In this document: positions 1-9,003 of the stretch, in pieces
How the letters are laid out: the number at the start of each line of letters is the position of its first letter
Position numbering within the stretch: position 1 is the first letter of the stretch
From: Azorhizobium oxalatiphilum
GTDB taxonomy: Bacteria; Pseudomonadota; Alphaproteobacteria; Rhizobiales; Xanthobacteraceae
Direction of reading: 5' to 3'
Length of the DNA: 64,000 nucleotides
Assembly (NCBI RefSeq): GCF_014635325.1
Contig: NZ_BMCT01000001.1
Span: forward strand, 62,001 to 126,000
Made by a program: the position numbers and the translations under genes
Notes under the pieces: model-generated
Database searches by the model: none
What the model saw: the letters and a program-made list of their open reading frames with translations, nothing else
What the model was told of the DNA's origin: nothing

Positions 1-159
1 GAACTGGCGGGCGTGGTGATGGAGCAGAACGGCAGGGAGCCGGTGAGCATGGCGTGCCGGGGAGAGGTCATCAACGAGCTCGGCCCGGCCTTCTTCGAAC
101 AGGCCGGCCTGAAGGCGGCGGGCGAATTCGAGATTCCCAAGACTTTCCTGCCCCGATAG
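1..159 (+). CDS. 3' end of an unidentified protein-coding gene
   Basis: Frame 1 is open from the window edge to a TAG at 157-159. It gives 52 residues ending in KTFLPR; the start lies outside the window. The segment is rich in Glu and Gly, with no membrane segment or motif I recognise. Its stop codon directly abuts the stop of the convergent hemW gene at 160, leaving no room for a terminator between them. The family is not identified. Confidence 0.6.
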   Translation, partial: ELAGVVMEQNGREPVSMACRGEVINELGPAFFEQAGLKAAGEFEIPKTFLPR

Positions 160-1344
160 TCAGGCTGCCAGCGCTGCGATCACTGCGTTGAGGACCGGGA
201 AGCCGGGCGGCAGGACCTTCAGGCGCGTGCCGTCGAGCCGCACCAGCCCTTCCTCGGCCAGAGCCTCAATGCGTGAGGGGGCGATGGGCGTGCCGCCCAG
301 CATGGCATGGCGGGCGAGGTCTACGCCTTCCGCGAGCCGCAGGCCCATGAGCAGCATCTCGTCCGCCTGCTCGGGCCGGGTCAGAACCTCTTCGGACACC
401 ATGCCGTGCCCGTTGGCCTCCACCGCCTTGAGCCAGCCCTCCGGATGGCGCTCGGTGAAAGTGGCGCGGCGCTCGCCGTTCATCCCTACGCGCCCGTGCG
501 CACCGGGGCCGACGCCCGCATAAAGCCCATAGCGCCAGTAGACGAGATTGTGCCGCGCCTCTGCACCGGGCCGGGCGTGGTTGGAAATCTCATAGGCGGG
601 CAGGCCGGAGGCGGTGGTGATCTCCTGCGTCATGTCCCACAGGGCGCGGGCATGGTCGTCGTCGGGGATGATCAGCTTGCCGGCGGAATACAGCTTCTCG
701 AACGCCGTGCCGGGTTCGATTGTGAGCTGATAGAGCGAGAGGTGTTCACAGCCCTCGTCGATGGCGCGGGAGAGTTCGCGCGCCCAGTCCTGCGGGTTCT
801 GGTTCGGGCGGGCATAGATGAGGTCGAACGACACCCGGTCGAAGATGGAGCGGGCGATGCCGACCGCACCCATGGCTTCGTCCACGGTGTGCATGCGGCC
901 GAGCTTCTTCAGCTCGTCGTCATTCATGGCCTGTACGCCCAGCGAGACGCGGTTCACCCCCGCCGCGCGATAGCCCCGGAAGCGGCCGGCCTCCACGCTG
1001 GTGGGGTTGGCCTCCAGCGTGATCTCGGCGTCAGGCGCCAGCGACCAGGCTTCGCGGATGGCATCGAGGATCGCGGCCACCGTCTCCGGCGCCATGAGCG
1101 AGGGCGTACCGCCGCCGAAGAACACGCTGCCCGCCGTGCGCGGCCCGGTCATGGCGCGCATATGCGCGATCTCGCGCCGGAAGGCGGCGACATAGCGCGC
1201 CTGATCCGGCGGGGCATGCCGCACGTGGCTGTTGAAGTCGCAATAGGGGCATTTGGCCAGGCAGAAGGGCCAATGCACATAGACCCCGAAGCCGCCGGCG
1301 GTGTCGTCCGCCGGCGCCGTGTCCTGAAGCAGAACCTGCGCCAT
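160..1344 (-). CDS. hemW: radical SAM heme chaperone HemW (HemN-like)
   Basis: A 394-residue protein. Near the N-terminus it carries the radical SAM cluster motif C28-x3-C32-x2-C35 (FCLAKCPYC) followed by DFN. Family knowledge: HemW binds a [4Fe-4S] cluster and heme and acts as a heme chaperone; it is often annotated as oxygen-independent coproporphyrinogen III oxidase. True HemN has a fourth Cys in CxxxCxxCxC. Here that position is Phe, which favours HemW. Later segments GGGTPS and the GVQAMNDDELKKLGR region are typical of the family. The ATG overlaps the rdgB stop (ATGA), so it is probably the last gene of an rph-rdgB-hemW operon. Membership of the HemN/HemW superfamily is certain; heme transfer is inferred. 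Confidence 0.93.
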   Translation of the reverse strand: MAQVLLQDTAPADDTAGGFGVYVHWPFCLAKCPYCDFNSHVRHAPPDQARYVAAFRREIAHMRAMTGPRTAGSVFFGGGTPSLMAPETVAAILDAIREAWSLAPDAEITLEANPTSVEAGRFRGYRAAGVNRVSLGVQAMNDDELKKLGRMHTVDEAMGAVGIARSIFDRVSFDLIYARPNQNPQDWARELSRAIDEGCEHLSLYQLTIEPGTAFEKLYSAGKLIIPDDDHARALWDMTQEITTASGLPAYEISNHARPGAEARHNLVYWRYGLYAGVGPGAHGRVGMNGERRATFTERHPEGWLKAVEANGHGMVSEEVLTRPEQADEMLLMGLRLAEGVDLARHAMLGGTPIAPSRIEALAEEGLVRLDGTRLKVLPPGFPVLNAVIAALAA

Positions 1345-1976
1345 CAGCCCTCGAGGCAGGCCAGCGCGAGCTGGCGGAAGGCGCGGGCGCGGTGGGAGAG
1401 GCCGAGGCCCAGCGGCGGCATGGAGTGCTTCTCCTCCGAGGTCATCTCGCCGAAGGTGCGGGTATGGCCCTCCGGCAGGAAAAAGGGATCATAGCCGAAA
1501 CCGGCGTTGCCGCGCGGCGGCCACACCACTTCGCCCTCGATGATGCCCTCGAACTCCTCCAGATGCCCGTCCGGCCATGCGATGCAGAGCGCCGAGACGA
1601 AGCGCGAGGTGCGCTGGGCCGGCTCGGTGGCGCCACGCGCGACCATCTCCTCATGCACCTTGCCCATGGCCATGCGGAAGTCCTTCTGCGGGCCTCCCCA
1701 GCGGGCGCTGTAGATGCCCGGCGCGCCGTCGAGCGCGTCCACCACGATGCCGCTGTCATCGGCAAACGCCGGCAGGTTGGCGGCCCTGGCGGCCGCCTCC
1801 GCCTTGATGCGGGCATTGGCCCGGAAGGTGGTGCCGGTCTCGTCCGGCTCCGGCAGGTTGAGTTCGCCCGCCGACACCGCCTCGATGCCGTAGGGCGCAA
1901 GAAGCTCCTGCATTTCCTTCAGCTTGCCCGGATTGTGGGTGGCGATGATGATCCGGCCTTCCAGCTTCCGGCTCAT
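1344..1976 (-). CDS. rdgB: non-canonical purine NTP pyrophosphatase, RdgB/HAM1 family
   Basis: A 210-residue enzyme (E. coli RdgB has 197). It hydrolyses dITP, XTP and similar triphosphates to monophosphates so that deaminated purines are not incorporated. Visible signatures are the N-terminal [13 protein letters not shown] nucleotide-binding block, the acidic [12 protein letters not shown] segment holding the catalytic Asp and metal ligands, APGIYSARW, and the C-terminal [10 protein letters not shown] and SHRARAF blocks. It overlaps rph upstream and hemW downstream by 4 nt each (ATGA), indicating translational coupling. Confidence 0.95.
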   Translation of the reverse strand: MSRKLEGRIIIATHNPGKLKEMQELLAPYGIEAVSAGELNLPEPDETGTTFRANARIKAEAAARAANLPAFADDSGIVVDALDGAPGIYSARWGGPQKDFRMAMGKVHEEMVARGATEPAQRTSRFVSALCIAWPDGHLEEFEGIIEGEVVWPPRGNAGFGYDPFFLPEGHTRTFGEMTSEEKHSMPPLGLGLSHRARAFRQLALACLEG

Positions 1977-2689
1977 GCCTTAAGCGCCAGCTTCTGCAGT
2001 TCCACCAGCTCGTTCACGCCCTTGCGGGCAAGGCCCAGCAGGGAGAGCAGTTCGTCCTGCGAGAAGGGGGTCTTCTCGGCGGTGCCCTGGATTTCCACGA
2101 TGCCGCCGGAGCCGGTCATGACGAAATTGGCGTCGGTCTCGGCCTTGCTGTCCTCGGGATAGTCGAGGTCGAGCACCGGGGCGCCCTCATAGATGCCGCA
2201 GGAGATGGCGGCCACATGCTCCTTGAGCGGGATCGTCTTCAGCATGGAGCGCTGGTACATCCAGTTCAGGCAGTCATGCAGGGCCACCCACGCGCCGGTG
2301 ATAGCGGCGGTGCGGGTGCCGCCGTCGGCCTGGATCACGTCGCAATCCAGCGTGATCTGGCGCTCGCCGAGGCCGACCAGATCGGTGACGGACCGCAGCG
2401 AGCGGCCGATGAGGCGCTGGATTTCCTGCGTGCGGCCGGACTGCTTGCCGGTGGTCGACTCGCGGCGGGTGCGCTCCAGCGTGGCGCGCGGCAGCATGGA
2501 ATATTCCGCCGTCACCCAGCCCCGGCCCTGACCCTTCAGCCACGGCGGCAGGCGCTCTTCCAGCGTGGCGGCGACCAGCACATGGGTATCGCCGAACTTC
2601 ACGAGGCAGGAGCCCTCGGCATGGCGCAGCACGCCCCGTTCGAAGGAGACGGCGCGCATCTCGTCATTGGCGCGGCGGCTGGGGCGCAT
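1973..2689 (-). CDS. rph: ribonuclease PH
   Basis: A 3'-5' phosphorolytic exoribonuclease that trims tRNA 3' ends, using phosphate and releasing nucleoside diphosphates. I chose the ATG at 2689 ([14 protein letters not shown]), which gives 238 residues, the usual RNase PH length. In-frame ATGs at 2710 and 2746 would add 7 or 19 residues. The phosphate-binding and catalytic block [14 protein letters not shown], the [17 protein letters not shown] helix and the [16 protein letters not shown] segment are all present. It is first in the rph-rdgB-hemW run, and the stop overlaps the rdgB start. Confidence 0.95.
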   Translation of the reverse strand: MRPSRRANDEMRAVSFERGVLRHAEGSCLVKFGDTHVLVAATLEERLPPWLKGQGRGWVTAEYSMLPRATLERTRRESTTGKQSGRTQEIQRLIGRSLRSVTDLVGLGERQITLDCDVIQADGGTRTAAITGAWVALHDCLNWMYQRSMLKTIPLKEHVAAISCGIYEGAPVLDLDYPEDSKAETDANFVMTGSGGIVEIQGTAEKTPFSQDELLSLLGLARKGVNELVELQKLALKA

Positions 2690-2868
2690 GGGCTTTTCCA
2701 ATCGTTCCATTTGGGTTCGGCCGCTTTTTAGGCGGGCGGGCCGCACGGAGCAAGGGCGGTATCACCCATGGTTCCGCCAGCGGGCGCGATGCGGCGGTCT
2801 GTCGTTGCGGAAGGTGCGGGGCGACGTGATAGATTCGGCCTGTATCGGGTGCGTGGGAGGAGGCTGCG

Positions 2869-3168
2869 ATGGCACGGGACGCGAGGGACGGGAATGTGGG
2901 GACGGAGCGTGGCAGGAGCGGGCTCCCGCTGCTGCTGAGTGCCGCCTTCTTCGTCTTCACCGGCCTCGTCTCGGTCTATCAGCTCTGGATCGCATGGGCC
3001 GCCGGCACGGTGTGGATCGGCGGCGGCCTCGGCGGGGGCGACTGGCACAGCTATGCCCGATCGCAGGGCGAATATTGGTTGGGAGTCGGCATCTGGACGT
3101 TCTGCCTCGCCGGCTCGATCTGGTTGGGAGGCATTGCGGTGCGGCGTCTGTTCATCCCGCGCAGCTGA
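2869..3168 (+). CDS. small membrane protein of unknown function
   Basis: A 99-residue protein with a charged N-terminus (about 20 residues) and two hydrophobic segments near residues 22-45 and 70-92. These are separated by a Gly/Trp-rich loop (WIGGGLGGGDWHSYARSQGEYWLG). The alternation suggests a two-pass inner-membrane protein. The next small membrane gene lies downstream on the same strand, so the two may be co-transcribed and could be related. No known domain is recognised. High-GC third positions support real coding. Confidence 0.6.
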   Translation: MARDARDGNVGTERGRSGLPLLLSAAFFVFTGLVSVYQLWIAWAAGTVWIGGGLGGGDWHSYARSQGEYWLGVGIWTFCLAGSIWLGGIAVRRLFIPRS

Positions 3169-3279
3169 ATGGTCTATAAAGTCGGACAGGCCTTCAGTGT
3201 GTTCGGGGCGAACCATGAGTGTGGATGGGCGGGGATCAGGCGAGGACAGCGGCAGGGCGGCGCGCCTTCAGGTGCCGTC

Positions 3280-3681
3280 ATGAACGGCCGGTGGCCGGCT
3301 TGGATACAGCCGTTCGTCTTCACCATTGCAGCTTGCGTGTTCCCGGTGATCGCATGGTCGTCGGCGCGGAACTTCTGGATCCTGATGGCAGAAGGGCGCT
3401 TCCAGTGGACGGTCGGATCGAAGCAGGTCTGGGTCCGCACCAGCGAAGTTCCCGAATTGTACTGGCAGGCGTTCGCGCGTCTGGGCCTCGAACTGCTTTT
3501 CAGCCTGTTCTGGATCGCGGCGTTCCTGTTCTTCTTCGTGATGTACGTCCGTCGCAGGCGCGCCGAGGCGGAATCGTCCGCTCCGCGGAAGCCTACCGCC
3601 ATCCGCAGCCCCGTGGACGCGCCGCGTTCCGCTCCCCATATTAAACGACCGACGTCACCGGAGCGCGGCCGTGCCGATTGA
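3280..3681 (+). CDS. small membrane protein of unknown function, overlaps hrcA
   Basis: A 133-residue protein starting at MNGRWPAW. The frame is open upstream to 3169, but that extension looks non-coding. Two hydrophobic segments are visible: [19 protein letters not shown] (about 6-24) and [23 protein letters not shown] (about 65-90). A basic, Pro/Ser-rich tail of about 45 residues follows. The last 11 nt overlap the GTG start of hrcA. Its layout, with two helices and an aromatic loop between, resembles the preceding 99-residue protein. No function can be assigned. Confidence 0.5.
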   Translation: MNGRWPAWIQPFVFTIAACVFPVIAWSSARNFWILMAEGRFQWTVGSKQVWVRTSEVPELYWQAFARLGLELLFSLFWIAAFLFFFVMYVRRRRAEAESSAPRKPTAIRSPVDAPRSAPHIKRPTSPERGRAD

Positions 3682-4771
3682 ACCGATCCTCTCGCCTTTC
3701 TCTGCTGCCCTGGCCCAGATCGACGAGCGCTCGCGCGAAATCTTCCGTCAGATCGTGGAGAGCTATCTGGCCACCGGTGAACCGGTGGGCTCGCGCAATA
3801 TCGCGCGCCTGATCCCCATGACCCTTTCACCCGCCTCGGTTCGCAACGTCATGGCGGACCTTGAGGCGGCCGGCCTCATCTATGCCCCGCACACCAGTGC
3901 CGGGCGCCTGCCCACCGAGCGCGGCCTGCGCTTCTTCGTGGATGCGCTGCTGGAGATCGGCGACGTTACCGAGCGCGACCGGCGCAATATCGAAGCGCAG
4001 GTGGCCGCAGCCGCCAAGGGGCATACGGTGGAAGGCGTGCTGCAAGAGGCCTCCTCGCTGCTTTCGGGCCTTGCGCGGGGGGCGGGCGTCGTCACCGCCG
4101 CCAAGACCGATCCGCGCCTGAAGCATGTGGAATTCGTGCCCCTCGATCTCGGTCGGGCGCTCGTTATCCTCGTGTCCGAGGACGGGCAGGTGGAAAACCG
4201 TGTACTGCCCTTGCCTGCCGGCCTGCCCGGCTCGGCGCTGGTGGAGGCGGGGAATTTCCTCAATGCCCATATCCGCGGCCGGACGCTGGGCGAGGCGCGC
4301 TCCGAGATGGAGACGCTGCTGGCGGACCTGCGCCGCGAGCTCGATACGCTGACCGCCCGCGTGGTGGAGGAGGGGCTGGCCTCCTGGTCCGGGGACGGGC
4401 CGGGCGAGCGGAAGCTGATCGTGCGTGGACAGGCCAAGCTGCTGGAAAACCTCAATGCCCTTGAGGATCTGGAGCGCATCCGCCTGCTGTTCGACGATCT
4501 GGAATCCAAGCGCGACGTGGTGGATCTGCTCGGCCGCGCCGAGGAAGGCCATGCCCTGCGCATCTTCATCGGCTCGGAGAACAAGCTGTTCTCCATGTCC
4601 GGCTCCTCCACCATCGTCGCGCCCTATCGCGACGGGCAGGGACGGGTGGTGGGCGTGCTTGGCGTCATCGGCCCGACACGGCTCAATTATGGTCGGATTG
4701 TCCCCATGGTGGACTTCACGGCGCGGGTGGTGAGCCGGGTTCTTGGCTCTCCCGGAGCCGATGCGGCTTGA
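3671..4771 (+). CDS. hrcA: heat-inducible transcription repressor HrcA
   Basis: A 366-residue repressor with an N-terminal winged helix ([30 protein letters not shown]) and the [19 protein letters not shown] recognition segment. A GAF-like central part and the [14 protein letters not shown] region toward the C-terminus follow. Family knowledge: HrcA binds the CIRCE inverted repeat and needs GroEL to fold. No CIRCE copy was noticed near the chaperone genes here, and groESL is outside the window. The GTG at 3671 gives the usual [20 protein letters not shown] start. grpE follows 89 bp downstream. Confidence 0.95.
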   Translation: MPIEPILSPFSAALAQIDERSREIFRQIVESYLATGEPVGSRNIARLIPMTLSPASVRNVMADLEAAGLIYAPHTSAGRLPTERGLRFFVDALLEIGDVTERDRRNIEAQVAAAAKGHTVEGVLQEASSLLSGLARGAGVVTAAKTDPRLKHVEFVPLDLGRALVILVSEDGQVENRVLPLPAGLPGSALVEAGNFLNAHIRGRTLGEARSEMETLLADLRRELDTLTARVVEEGLASWSGDGPGERKLIVRGQAKLLENLNALEDLERIRLLFDDLESKRDVVDLLGRAEEGHALRIFIGSENKLFSMSGSSTIVAPYRDGQGRVVGVLGVIGPTRLNYGRIVPMVDFTARVVSRVLGSPGADAA

Positions 4772-4795
4772 TTTTTCGGGCCGCTCCCCCGATAT
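4767..4795 (+). promoter_or_regulatory. candidate heat-shock (RpoH-type) promoter of grpE
   Basis: CTTGAT at 4767-4772, a 17-nt spacer, then CGATAT at 4790-4795 preceded by a run of C. This resembles the alphaproteobacterial RpoH pattern (CTTGA...CCCCATAT-like). It overlaps the hrcA stop codon and lies 66 bp before the grpE ATG, so grpE could be heat-induced independently of hrcA. Confidence 0.45.
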
Positions 4796-4860
4796 GCGGA
4801 ACAAATTCGTGATCAGTCCGGCCGCATGGGAAGCGGCGCGGGCGTGAAGAGGACTAGCGC

Positions 4861-5481
4861 ATGAGCGATCAGGGTAACGCCGCTGGCGAGGAACACCGCA
4901 TGAATGCCGCGGTCGAGCCCGAGCACGCCGAGGCGACGGAAAGCGTCGATGCCTTCCAGGTCGAGAAGGAGCGCCTCGAAGCCGAGGTGGCATCCTTCAA
5001 GGACAAGTATCTGCGGGCTTTCGCCGAGGCCGAGAACATCCGCCGCCGCGCCGATCGCGAGATTGCGGATGCCAAGGTCTATGGCATCGCCTCTTTCGCC
5101 CGCGACGTTCTGAACGTGGCCGATGACCTTGCCCGCGCGCTCGCCGCCGTGGATGCGGAGACCCGCGAGACCGCCGAGGGCGCCCTCAAGGGGCTCATCG
5201 ACGGCATCGAGCTGACCGAGCGCAGCCTGTTGAAGAACCTTGAGAAGCACGGCGTGCGCAAGGTCGAGCCGGTGGGCGAGAAGTTCGATCCCAACCTGCA
5301 TCAGGCCATGTTCGAGGTGCCCGATCCCTCCGTGGTCGCCGGCACCGTGGTGCAGGTGGTGCAGTCCGGCTACGTGATCGGCGAGCGCGTGCTGCGGCCG
5401 GCTCTCGTGGGCGTGGCCCGTGGCGGCCCGAAGGCGGCGCCTGCGGCGGAAGCCCCGGCCGGCGAGAATTCAGCCTCCTGA
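4861..5481 (+). CDS. grpE: nucleotide exchange factor GrpE
   Basis: A 206-residue DnaK co-chaperone that promotes ADP release. The N-terminal third is acidic and forms a long coiled coil (FQVEKERLEAEVASFKDKYLRAFAEAENIRRR). The ADREIADAKVYGIASFARDVLNVADDLARAL segment and the C-terminal beta-wing region (VGEKFDPNLHQAMFEVPDPS, VVQVVQSGYVIGERVLRPALVGVA) match the family. It is paired with hrcA upstream. An intrinsic terminator follows within 30 bp. Confidence 0.96.
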   Translation: MSDQGNAAGEEHRMNAAVEPEHAEATESVDAFQVEKERLEAEVASFKDKYLRAFAEAENIRRRADREIADAKVYGIASFARDVLNVADDLARALAAVDAETRETAEGALKGLIDGIELTERSLLKNLEKHGVRKVEPVGEKFDPNLHQAMFEVPDPSVVAGTVVQVVQSGYVIGERVLRPALVGVARGGPKAAPAAEAPAGENSAS

Positions 5482-5507
5482 GGCCGGTCAACAGGTCAAC
5501 CGAAATG

Positions 5508-5540
5508 AAAATGCCGCCTCGGTTTGAGGCGGCATTTTTG
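5508..5540. terminator. bidirectional intrinsic terminator after grpE
   Basis: Perfect stem AATGCCGCCTC / GAGGCGGCATT with a 5-nt loop (GGTTT), followed by TTTTTG on the plus strand. The minus strand shows an ATTTTCATTT tract. It lies between convergent grpE and the exported-protein gene, so it can serve both. Confidence 0.85.
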
Positions 5541-5563
5541 TTTGCTGAGAGGGGTTCTGGAGA

Positions 5564-6526
5564 TCAGCGGCTTTCCGGGCCGCCGGTATCCACGCCGTCG
5601 CGGATACCGCGCAGGCGTCCGTAGTAATCGGTGAAGGCGTCTGCCTTCACCACGCCCATCATGCGCATGTAGCCATTGGTGCCGAAGCGGATCCACTGGA
5701 CGATCTTCACCGGCGCTCCGGTCTGTCCGTCCTTGGCGTTGGCCATCACCTCGAAGCCCGGCATGTTGTTGATGCGCAAGGGTTCCGCGCGCTCGATCTT
5801 GAGATCGCGGAAGCCCGGCGTTGTGGTCAGCGTGCGGACGGAGAAGGTCGCCCGCTCATCGTCGCGCACGGAGCCGGCGGCCACCGAGATCACGAACAGC
5901 GGCTGGGCCGCGGCGTCGAACTCGTTCTTCGGCCCGTCGGTGAGGAAGGCAGCGGTGTTGCCGAGCACCCGCAGGAGGCGGAAGCCCTCCAGATTGGTCA
6001 ACTGGAAGGGGAGGGCCTTGAGCTGCTCCTCGGCGGTCGGCGGGGCGCGGAAGGCCAGCGTGGACAAGGTGGTGCGCACCACCTGATCCGGCAGGGCGGC
6101 GGCGTTGGCCTCGGGCACCTGCACGGTGATGAGGGCGGTGCCCTTGTCCGAACCCGCCAGCAGCACCCATTTGCGGACCTGGATCGGACCCACGGTCTGG
6201 GTGCCCGTCACCAGCACATTCTTGATGTCCTTCAAGGGGATGTTGTCGCGCTTCTCGACCGCGATGCCCTTGGTGCCGAGGGCGGCGTCGGTAAATCCGG
6301 CGGCCACCTGCTCATAGGCCTCCGGAGGCATTTCCACGATCAGGATGGAGGCGGACTTGGCGCGATCCTCGAAGCCGGGGAAGGTGGTGGCCTCGCCCAT
6401 GCCTTCCGGCGGCACGAGGCCCACCAGCGAGCCGCGCGGGAACTCGGCTTCCGCAGCAAGGGCAAGGCTTCCGGAGACCAGAAGCGCGGCGAGGGCCAGC
6501 GACAGGCGGGCCAGCGGCAAAGGCAT
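5564..6526 (-). CDS. exported protein of unknown function
   Basis: A 320-residue protein with a clear Sec signal peptide (LARLSLALAALLVSGSLALAAEA, cleavage near residue 25). The mature part contains no further membrane segment. Recurrent phrases are LVPPEGMGEATTFPGFEDRAK, GTQTVGPIQVRKWVLLAG and GFEVMANAKDGQTGAPVKIVQWIRFG. These suggest a globular periplasmic domain of alternating strands. It converges on grpE and shares its terminator. The family is not one I can name. Confidence 0.8.
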   Translation of the reverse strand: MPLPLARLSLALAALLVSGSLALAAEAEFPRGSLVGLVPPEGMGEATTFPGFEDRAKSASILIVEMPPEAYEQVAAGFTDAALGTKGIAVEKRDNIPLKDIKNVLVTGTQTVGPIQVRKWVLLAGSDKGTALITVQVPEANAAALPDQVVRTTLSTLAFRAPPTAEEQLKALPFQLTNLEGFRLLRVLGNTAAFLTDGPKNEFDAAAQPLFVISVAAGSVRDDERATFSVRTLTTTPGFRDLKIERAEPLRINNMPGFEVMANAKDGQTGAPVKIVQWIRFGTNGYMRMMGVVKADAFTDYYGRLRGIRDGVDTGGPESR

Positions 6527-6577
6527 GAAAGTCTCCTGAACCCTGAAATATCGGGCGTTTCTGGGCGCTGAAGCGGG

Positions 6578-7210
6578 CTAAAGCGTGGCATCCGGCGGGG
6601 TGACGCGCCGAAGCGTCAGGTTGATGCGGCCCGGCGCGCCCAGCAAAGTGGAGGTGCCCGGCAATATGCGGTCCACCCCATGGAAGGCGAGGCGGCTGCG
6701 GCCGGCCAGCAGCACCGCATCGCCCGAGGTAAGGCGCACGGAATGCGTTGAGCCGGAACGGTTTTCACCGCCGATACGGAAGAGGGCCGTATCCCCCAGC
6801 GAGAGCGAGAGGACGGGGGCGGAGAGGTCGGTCTCGTCGCGGTCCTGATGCAGGCCCATGCGGGCGTCGGGAGCATACCAGTTGATCAGGCAGGCTTCCG
6901 GCGGTGCGGGGTGGCGGGTCAATTGGTCCCAGAGGTCCAGCAGGCTCCGGGGAATGGGGGGCCAGGGGGCGCGGGTGTCGGGATGGAAGGGCTGGTAGCG
7001 ATAGCCGGAGACATCCGCCACCCAGCCCAAAGGCCCGCAATTGCTCATCTTTACGGACAGGGGCTTGCCAGTGCGGGGCATGGCGGGGGCGAACAAAGGC
7101 GCCTCCCGCAGGAGGCCGCGCACCTCTTCCACCAGCGCTTCCTGGGCCGGGCGATCCAGCAGTTCCGGCCACCACAGGCAATCGGGGGCGATTTCGATGC
7201 TCTGCGGCAC
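6578..7210 (-). CDS. alkB: alpha-ketoglutarate-dependent DNA/RNA dealkylase AlkB
   Basis: An Fe(II)/2-oxoglutarate dioxygenase that reverses 1-methyladenine and 3-methylcytosine damage. The GTG at 7210 (VPQSIEIAPDCLWWPELL) gives 210 residues, against 216 in E. coli. A purine-rich AAAGGAAG sits about 9 nt upstream; the frame is open to 7402, but that part looks non-coding. Catalytic features are HxD in GLHQDRDETD, the distal His in LAFHGVDRI, and the RINLTLR block holding the 2-oxoglutarate-binding Arg. NWYAPDARMGLHQD matches the AlkB active-site loop. Confidence 0.93.
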   Translation of the reverse strand: MPQSIEIAPDCLWWPELLDRPAQEALVEEVRGLLREAPLFAPAMPRTGKPLSVKMSNCGPLGWVADVSGYRYQPFHPDTRAPWPPIPRSLLDLWDQLTRHPAPPEACLINWYAPDARMGLHQDRDETDLSAPVLSLSLGDTALFRIGGENRSGSTHSVRLTSGDAVLLAGRSRLAFHGVDRILPGTSTLLGAPGRINLTLRRVTPPDATL

Positions 7211-7419
7211 AGGTGGCGCTTCCTTTATTCGTTTCGTTTTATGCGGTGATAGTTTCAAGAAAAGCGCTGTGCGTCCAATCCATTCGACGGTGTTTGCAAA
7301 GAAAAGACGCGGTCTTCGATTGCGGCTGAAATGGGGTATTTCATGACTGAAGCGCAGGCGTGGGGAACGGCTCCTTGCCGGGGGCGTTCTCGATGCTGAC
7401 AACAGACAGGGAGACTTCC

Positions 7420-7830
7420 ATGTCCCAGCATTTCCGCCGCCCGCTCATGGGCGCCGCCCTCCTCGCCGCCCTTGTGGGCACCACTGCCGCGGCCTCGGCG
7501 CAGACCGCCGTCATCGTCACCCAGCCGCAGGTGGTCACGCCCCAGACGGTGGTGACGACGCCCGATCGCTATGTGCTCGTGACGCCGGAGCAGAACACGT
7601 ACATCCAGCGCTATGTGGTTGAAAATCCTGCGCCGCGCACCAGTTTCTCCAGTTCGTCCTACCGCCCGGCGGTGGGCACGGAGCTGCCTGCGGGTGTCGC
7701 CGTCCAGACCTTCCAGCCCGGCAGCTATGGCGGCTTCGAGGCCCAGCGCTACGGCTACATCCTGACCGACACGGACCAGACCGTGCTGGTGGATCCCGGT
7801 ACCCGGCGGGTGATTCAGGTCCTGCCCTGA
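7420..7830 (+). CDS. exported DUF1236-like protein
   Basis: A 136-residue protein whose ATG at 7420 is preceded by CAGGGA. It has a signal peptide (MSQHFRRPLMGAALLAALVGTTAAASAQ). A Val/Thr/Gln-rich segment follows, and then a C-terminal motif (YGYILTDTDQTVLVDPGTRRVIQVLP) that resembles the short DUF1236 repeat of rhizobial exported proteins. The role is unknown. The DUF1236 link is from memory of the motif only. Confidence 0.75.
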   Translation: MSQHFRRPLMGAALLAALVGTTAAASAQTAVIVTQPQVVTPQTVVTTPDRYVLVTPEQNTYIQRYVVENPAPRTSFSSSSYRPAVGTELPAGVAVQTFQPGSYGGFEAQRYGYILTDTDQTVLVDPGTRRVIQVLP

Positions 7831-7874
7831 GCCCCTTCGCCAGGACCGGATGAGCATGGCCTGAAATGGCACGC

Positions 7875-7985
7875 TGTCACACGGACAGGCGGGGATGGCA
7901 CATGCTTGTCCCCGGCTGTCCGTGCCATGTTCCCCTGTCCCTGTGGGCATGGAACAGGGACATGGCCCCCGGATGGGACATTGCG
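7875..7985. repeat. cluster of overlapping inverted repeats with GGACA/TGTCC units
   Basis: About 110 bp holds two strong dyads. One has arms CACGGACAG and CTGTCCGTG (7880-7924). The other has arms TGTCCCTGT and ACAGGGACA (about 7936-7962). GGACA or its complement recurs six or more times. It lies between convergent genes and has no obvious U-tract, so simple termination does not explain it. Confidence 0.5.
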
Positions 7986-8122
7986 GGATGGATGGCGTGC
8001 GATGTTTCTCGCCACTGAGCGAGGATAATCAATCTCTTGCGATTTAACGGTCAGGTCGCGCGCCCCACCGTCGCGTCTCTTCCGCGACCGCGCTTGCCCC
8101 CTCTCGCCCCGCCGGGAGGCTG

Positions 8123-8764
8123 TCACCCCATAAATGATGCAATGCTCAATACCTGCACGCCGGCCGCACTCATGTCGGCCCGTGCCTTGTCCAGCGAGCC
8201 ATGGGTGTCGATGGCCCGGCAGGCATCCTCGATCACGTAAGTGGTGAAACCCTCGGCAACCGCGTCCACCGCCGACCAGGCGACGCAGAAATCCAGCGCC
8301 AGCCCCATCAGCACCACGTTGGAAATGCCCCGCGCCCGCAGATAGCCGGTCAGGCCCGTGGGGGTGGTGCGGTCGGCCTCGGTGAAGGTGGAATAGCTGT
8401 CCACATGGTGGTGGTGGCCCTTGCGGATCACCAACTGCGCCTTGGGGATGGCGAGCCCCGGCGCCAGCTCGGCGCCGGGCGTGCCGCGCACGCAATGGTC
8501 CGGCCACAGCGCCTGCGGGCCATAGGGCAGATCGATCAGCTCCAGCGGCGCCTTGCCGGGATGGCTGGAGGCGAACGAGATGTGGCCCGGCGGATGCCAA
8601 TCCTGCGTCAGGACCACGGTCTCGAATGTGTCCCCCAGCCGGTTGGCCAGCGGCACCACGTGATCCCCATCGGGCACGGCCAGCGCGCCGCCGGGCAGGA
8701 AATCCACCTGAAGATCCACGGCGATCAGGGCGGTGGTGGCGTCACGGGGCGGGAGAAGGGACAC
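8123..8764 (-). CDS. pncA: nicotinamidase
   Basis: A 213-residue cysteine hydrolase that converts nicotinamide to nicotinate in NAD salvage. The GTG at 8764 gives the same length as E. coli PncA and has CGGAG upstream; the longer in-frame extension looks like spacer. The catalytic triad is visible: Asp in ALIAVDLQVDF (residue 17), Lys in QLVIRKGHH, and Cys in GLALDFCVAW. Metal ligands lie in TQDWHPPGHISF. Monocistronic on the minus strand. Confidence 0.94.
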   Translation of the reverse strand: MSLLPPRDATTALIAVDLQVDFLPGGALAVPDGDHVVPLANRLGDTFETVVLTQDWHPPGHISFASSHPGKAPLELIDLPYGPQALWPDHCVRGTPGAELAPGLAIPKAQLVIRKGHHHHVDSYSTFTEADRTTPTGLTGYLRARGISNVVLMGLALDFCVAWSAVDAVAEGFTTYVIEDACRAIDTHGSLDKARADMSAAGVQVLSIASFMG

Positions 8765-9003
8765 GGCGACACTCCGGGCTCGGGTATGGGGGCAGTGAAG
8801 AGGCAGGCAGAGGGTGAAGGCCACCCTCGCCCTTTCGTTCCGGCGCAGAGCCATCCCGCTGCCACGCCGGGTGACGCTGCGCCCTGCGCCTTGAGGCAGC
8901 GGAAGAGGCAACATAAGGTATGGTTTCTACAGCAGAATCAAGGCGGTATCGGGTTCGTGCGGATCCCGGTCGCCGGGCAGGCTTTCAACGGAGCATGTGA
9001 CGG

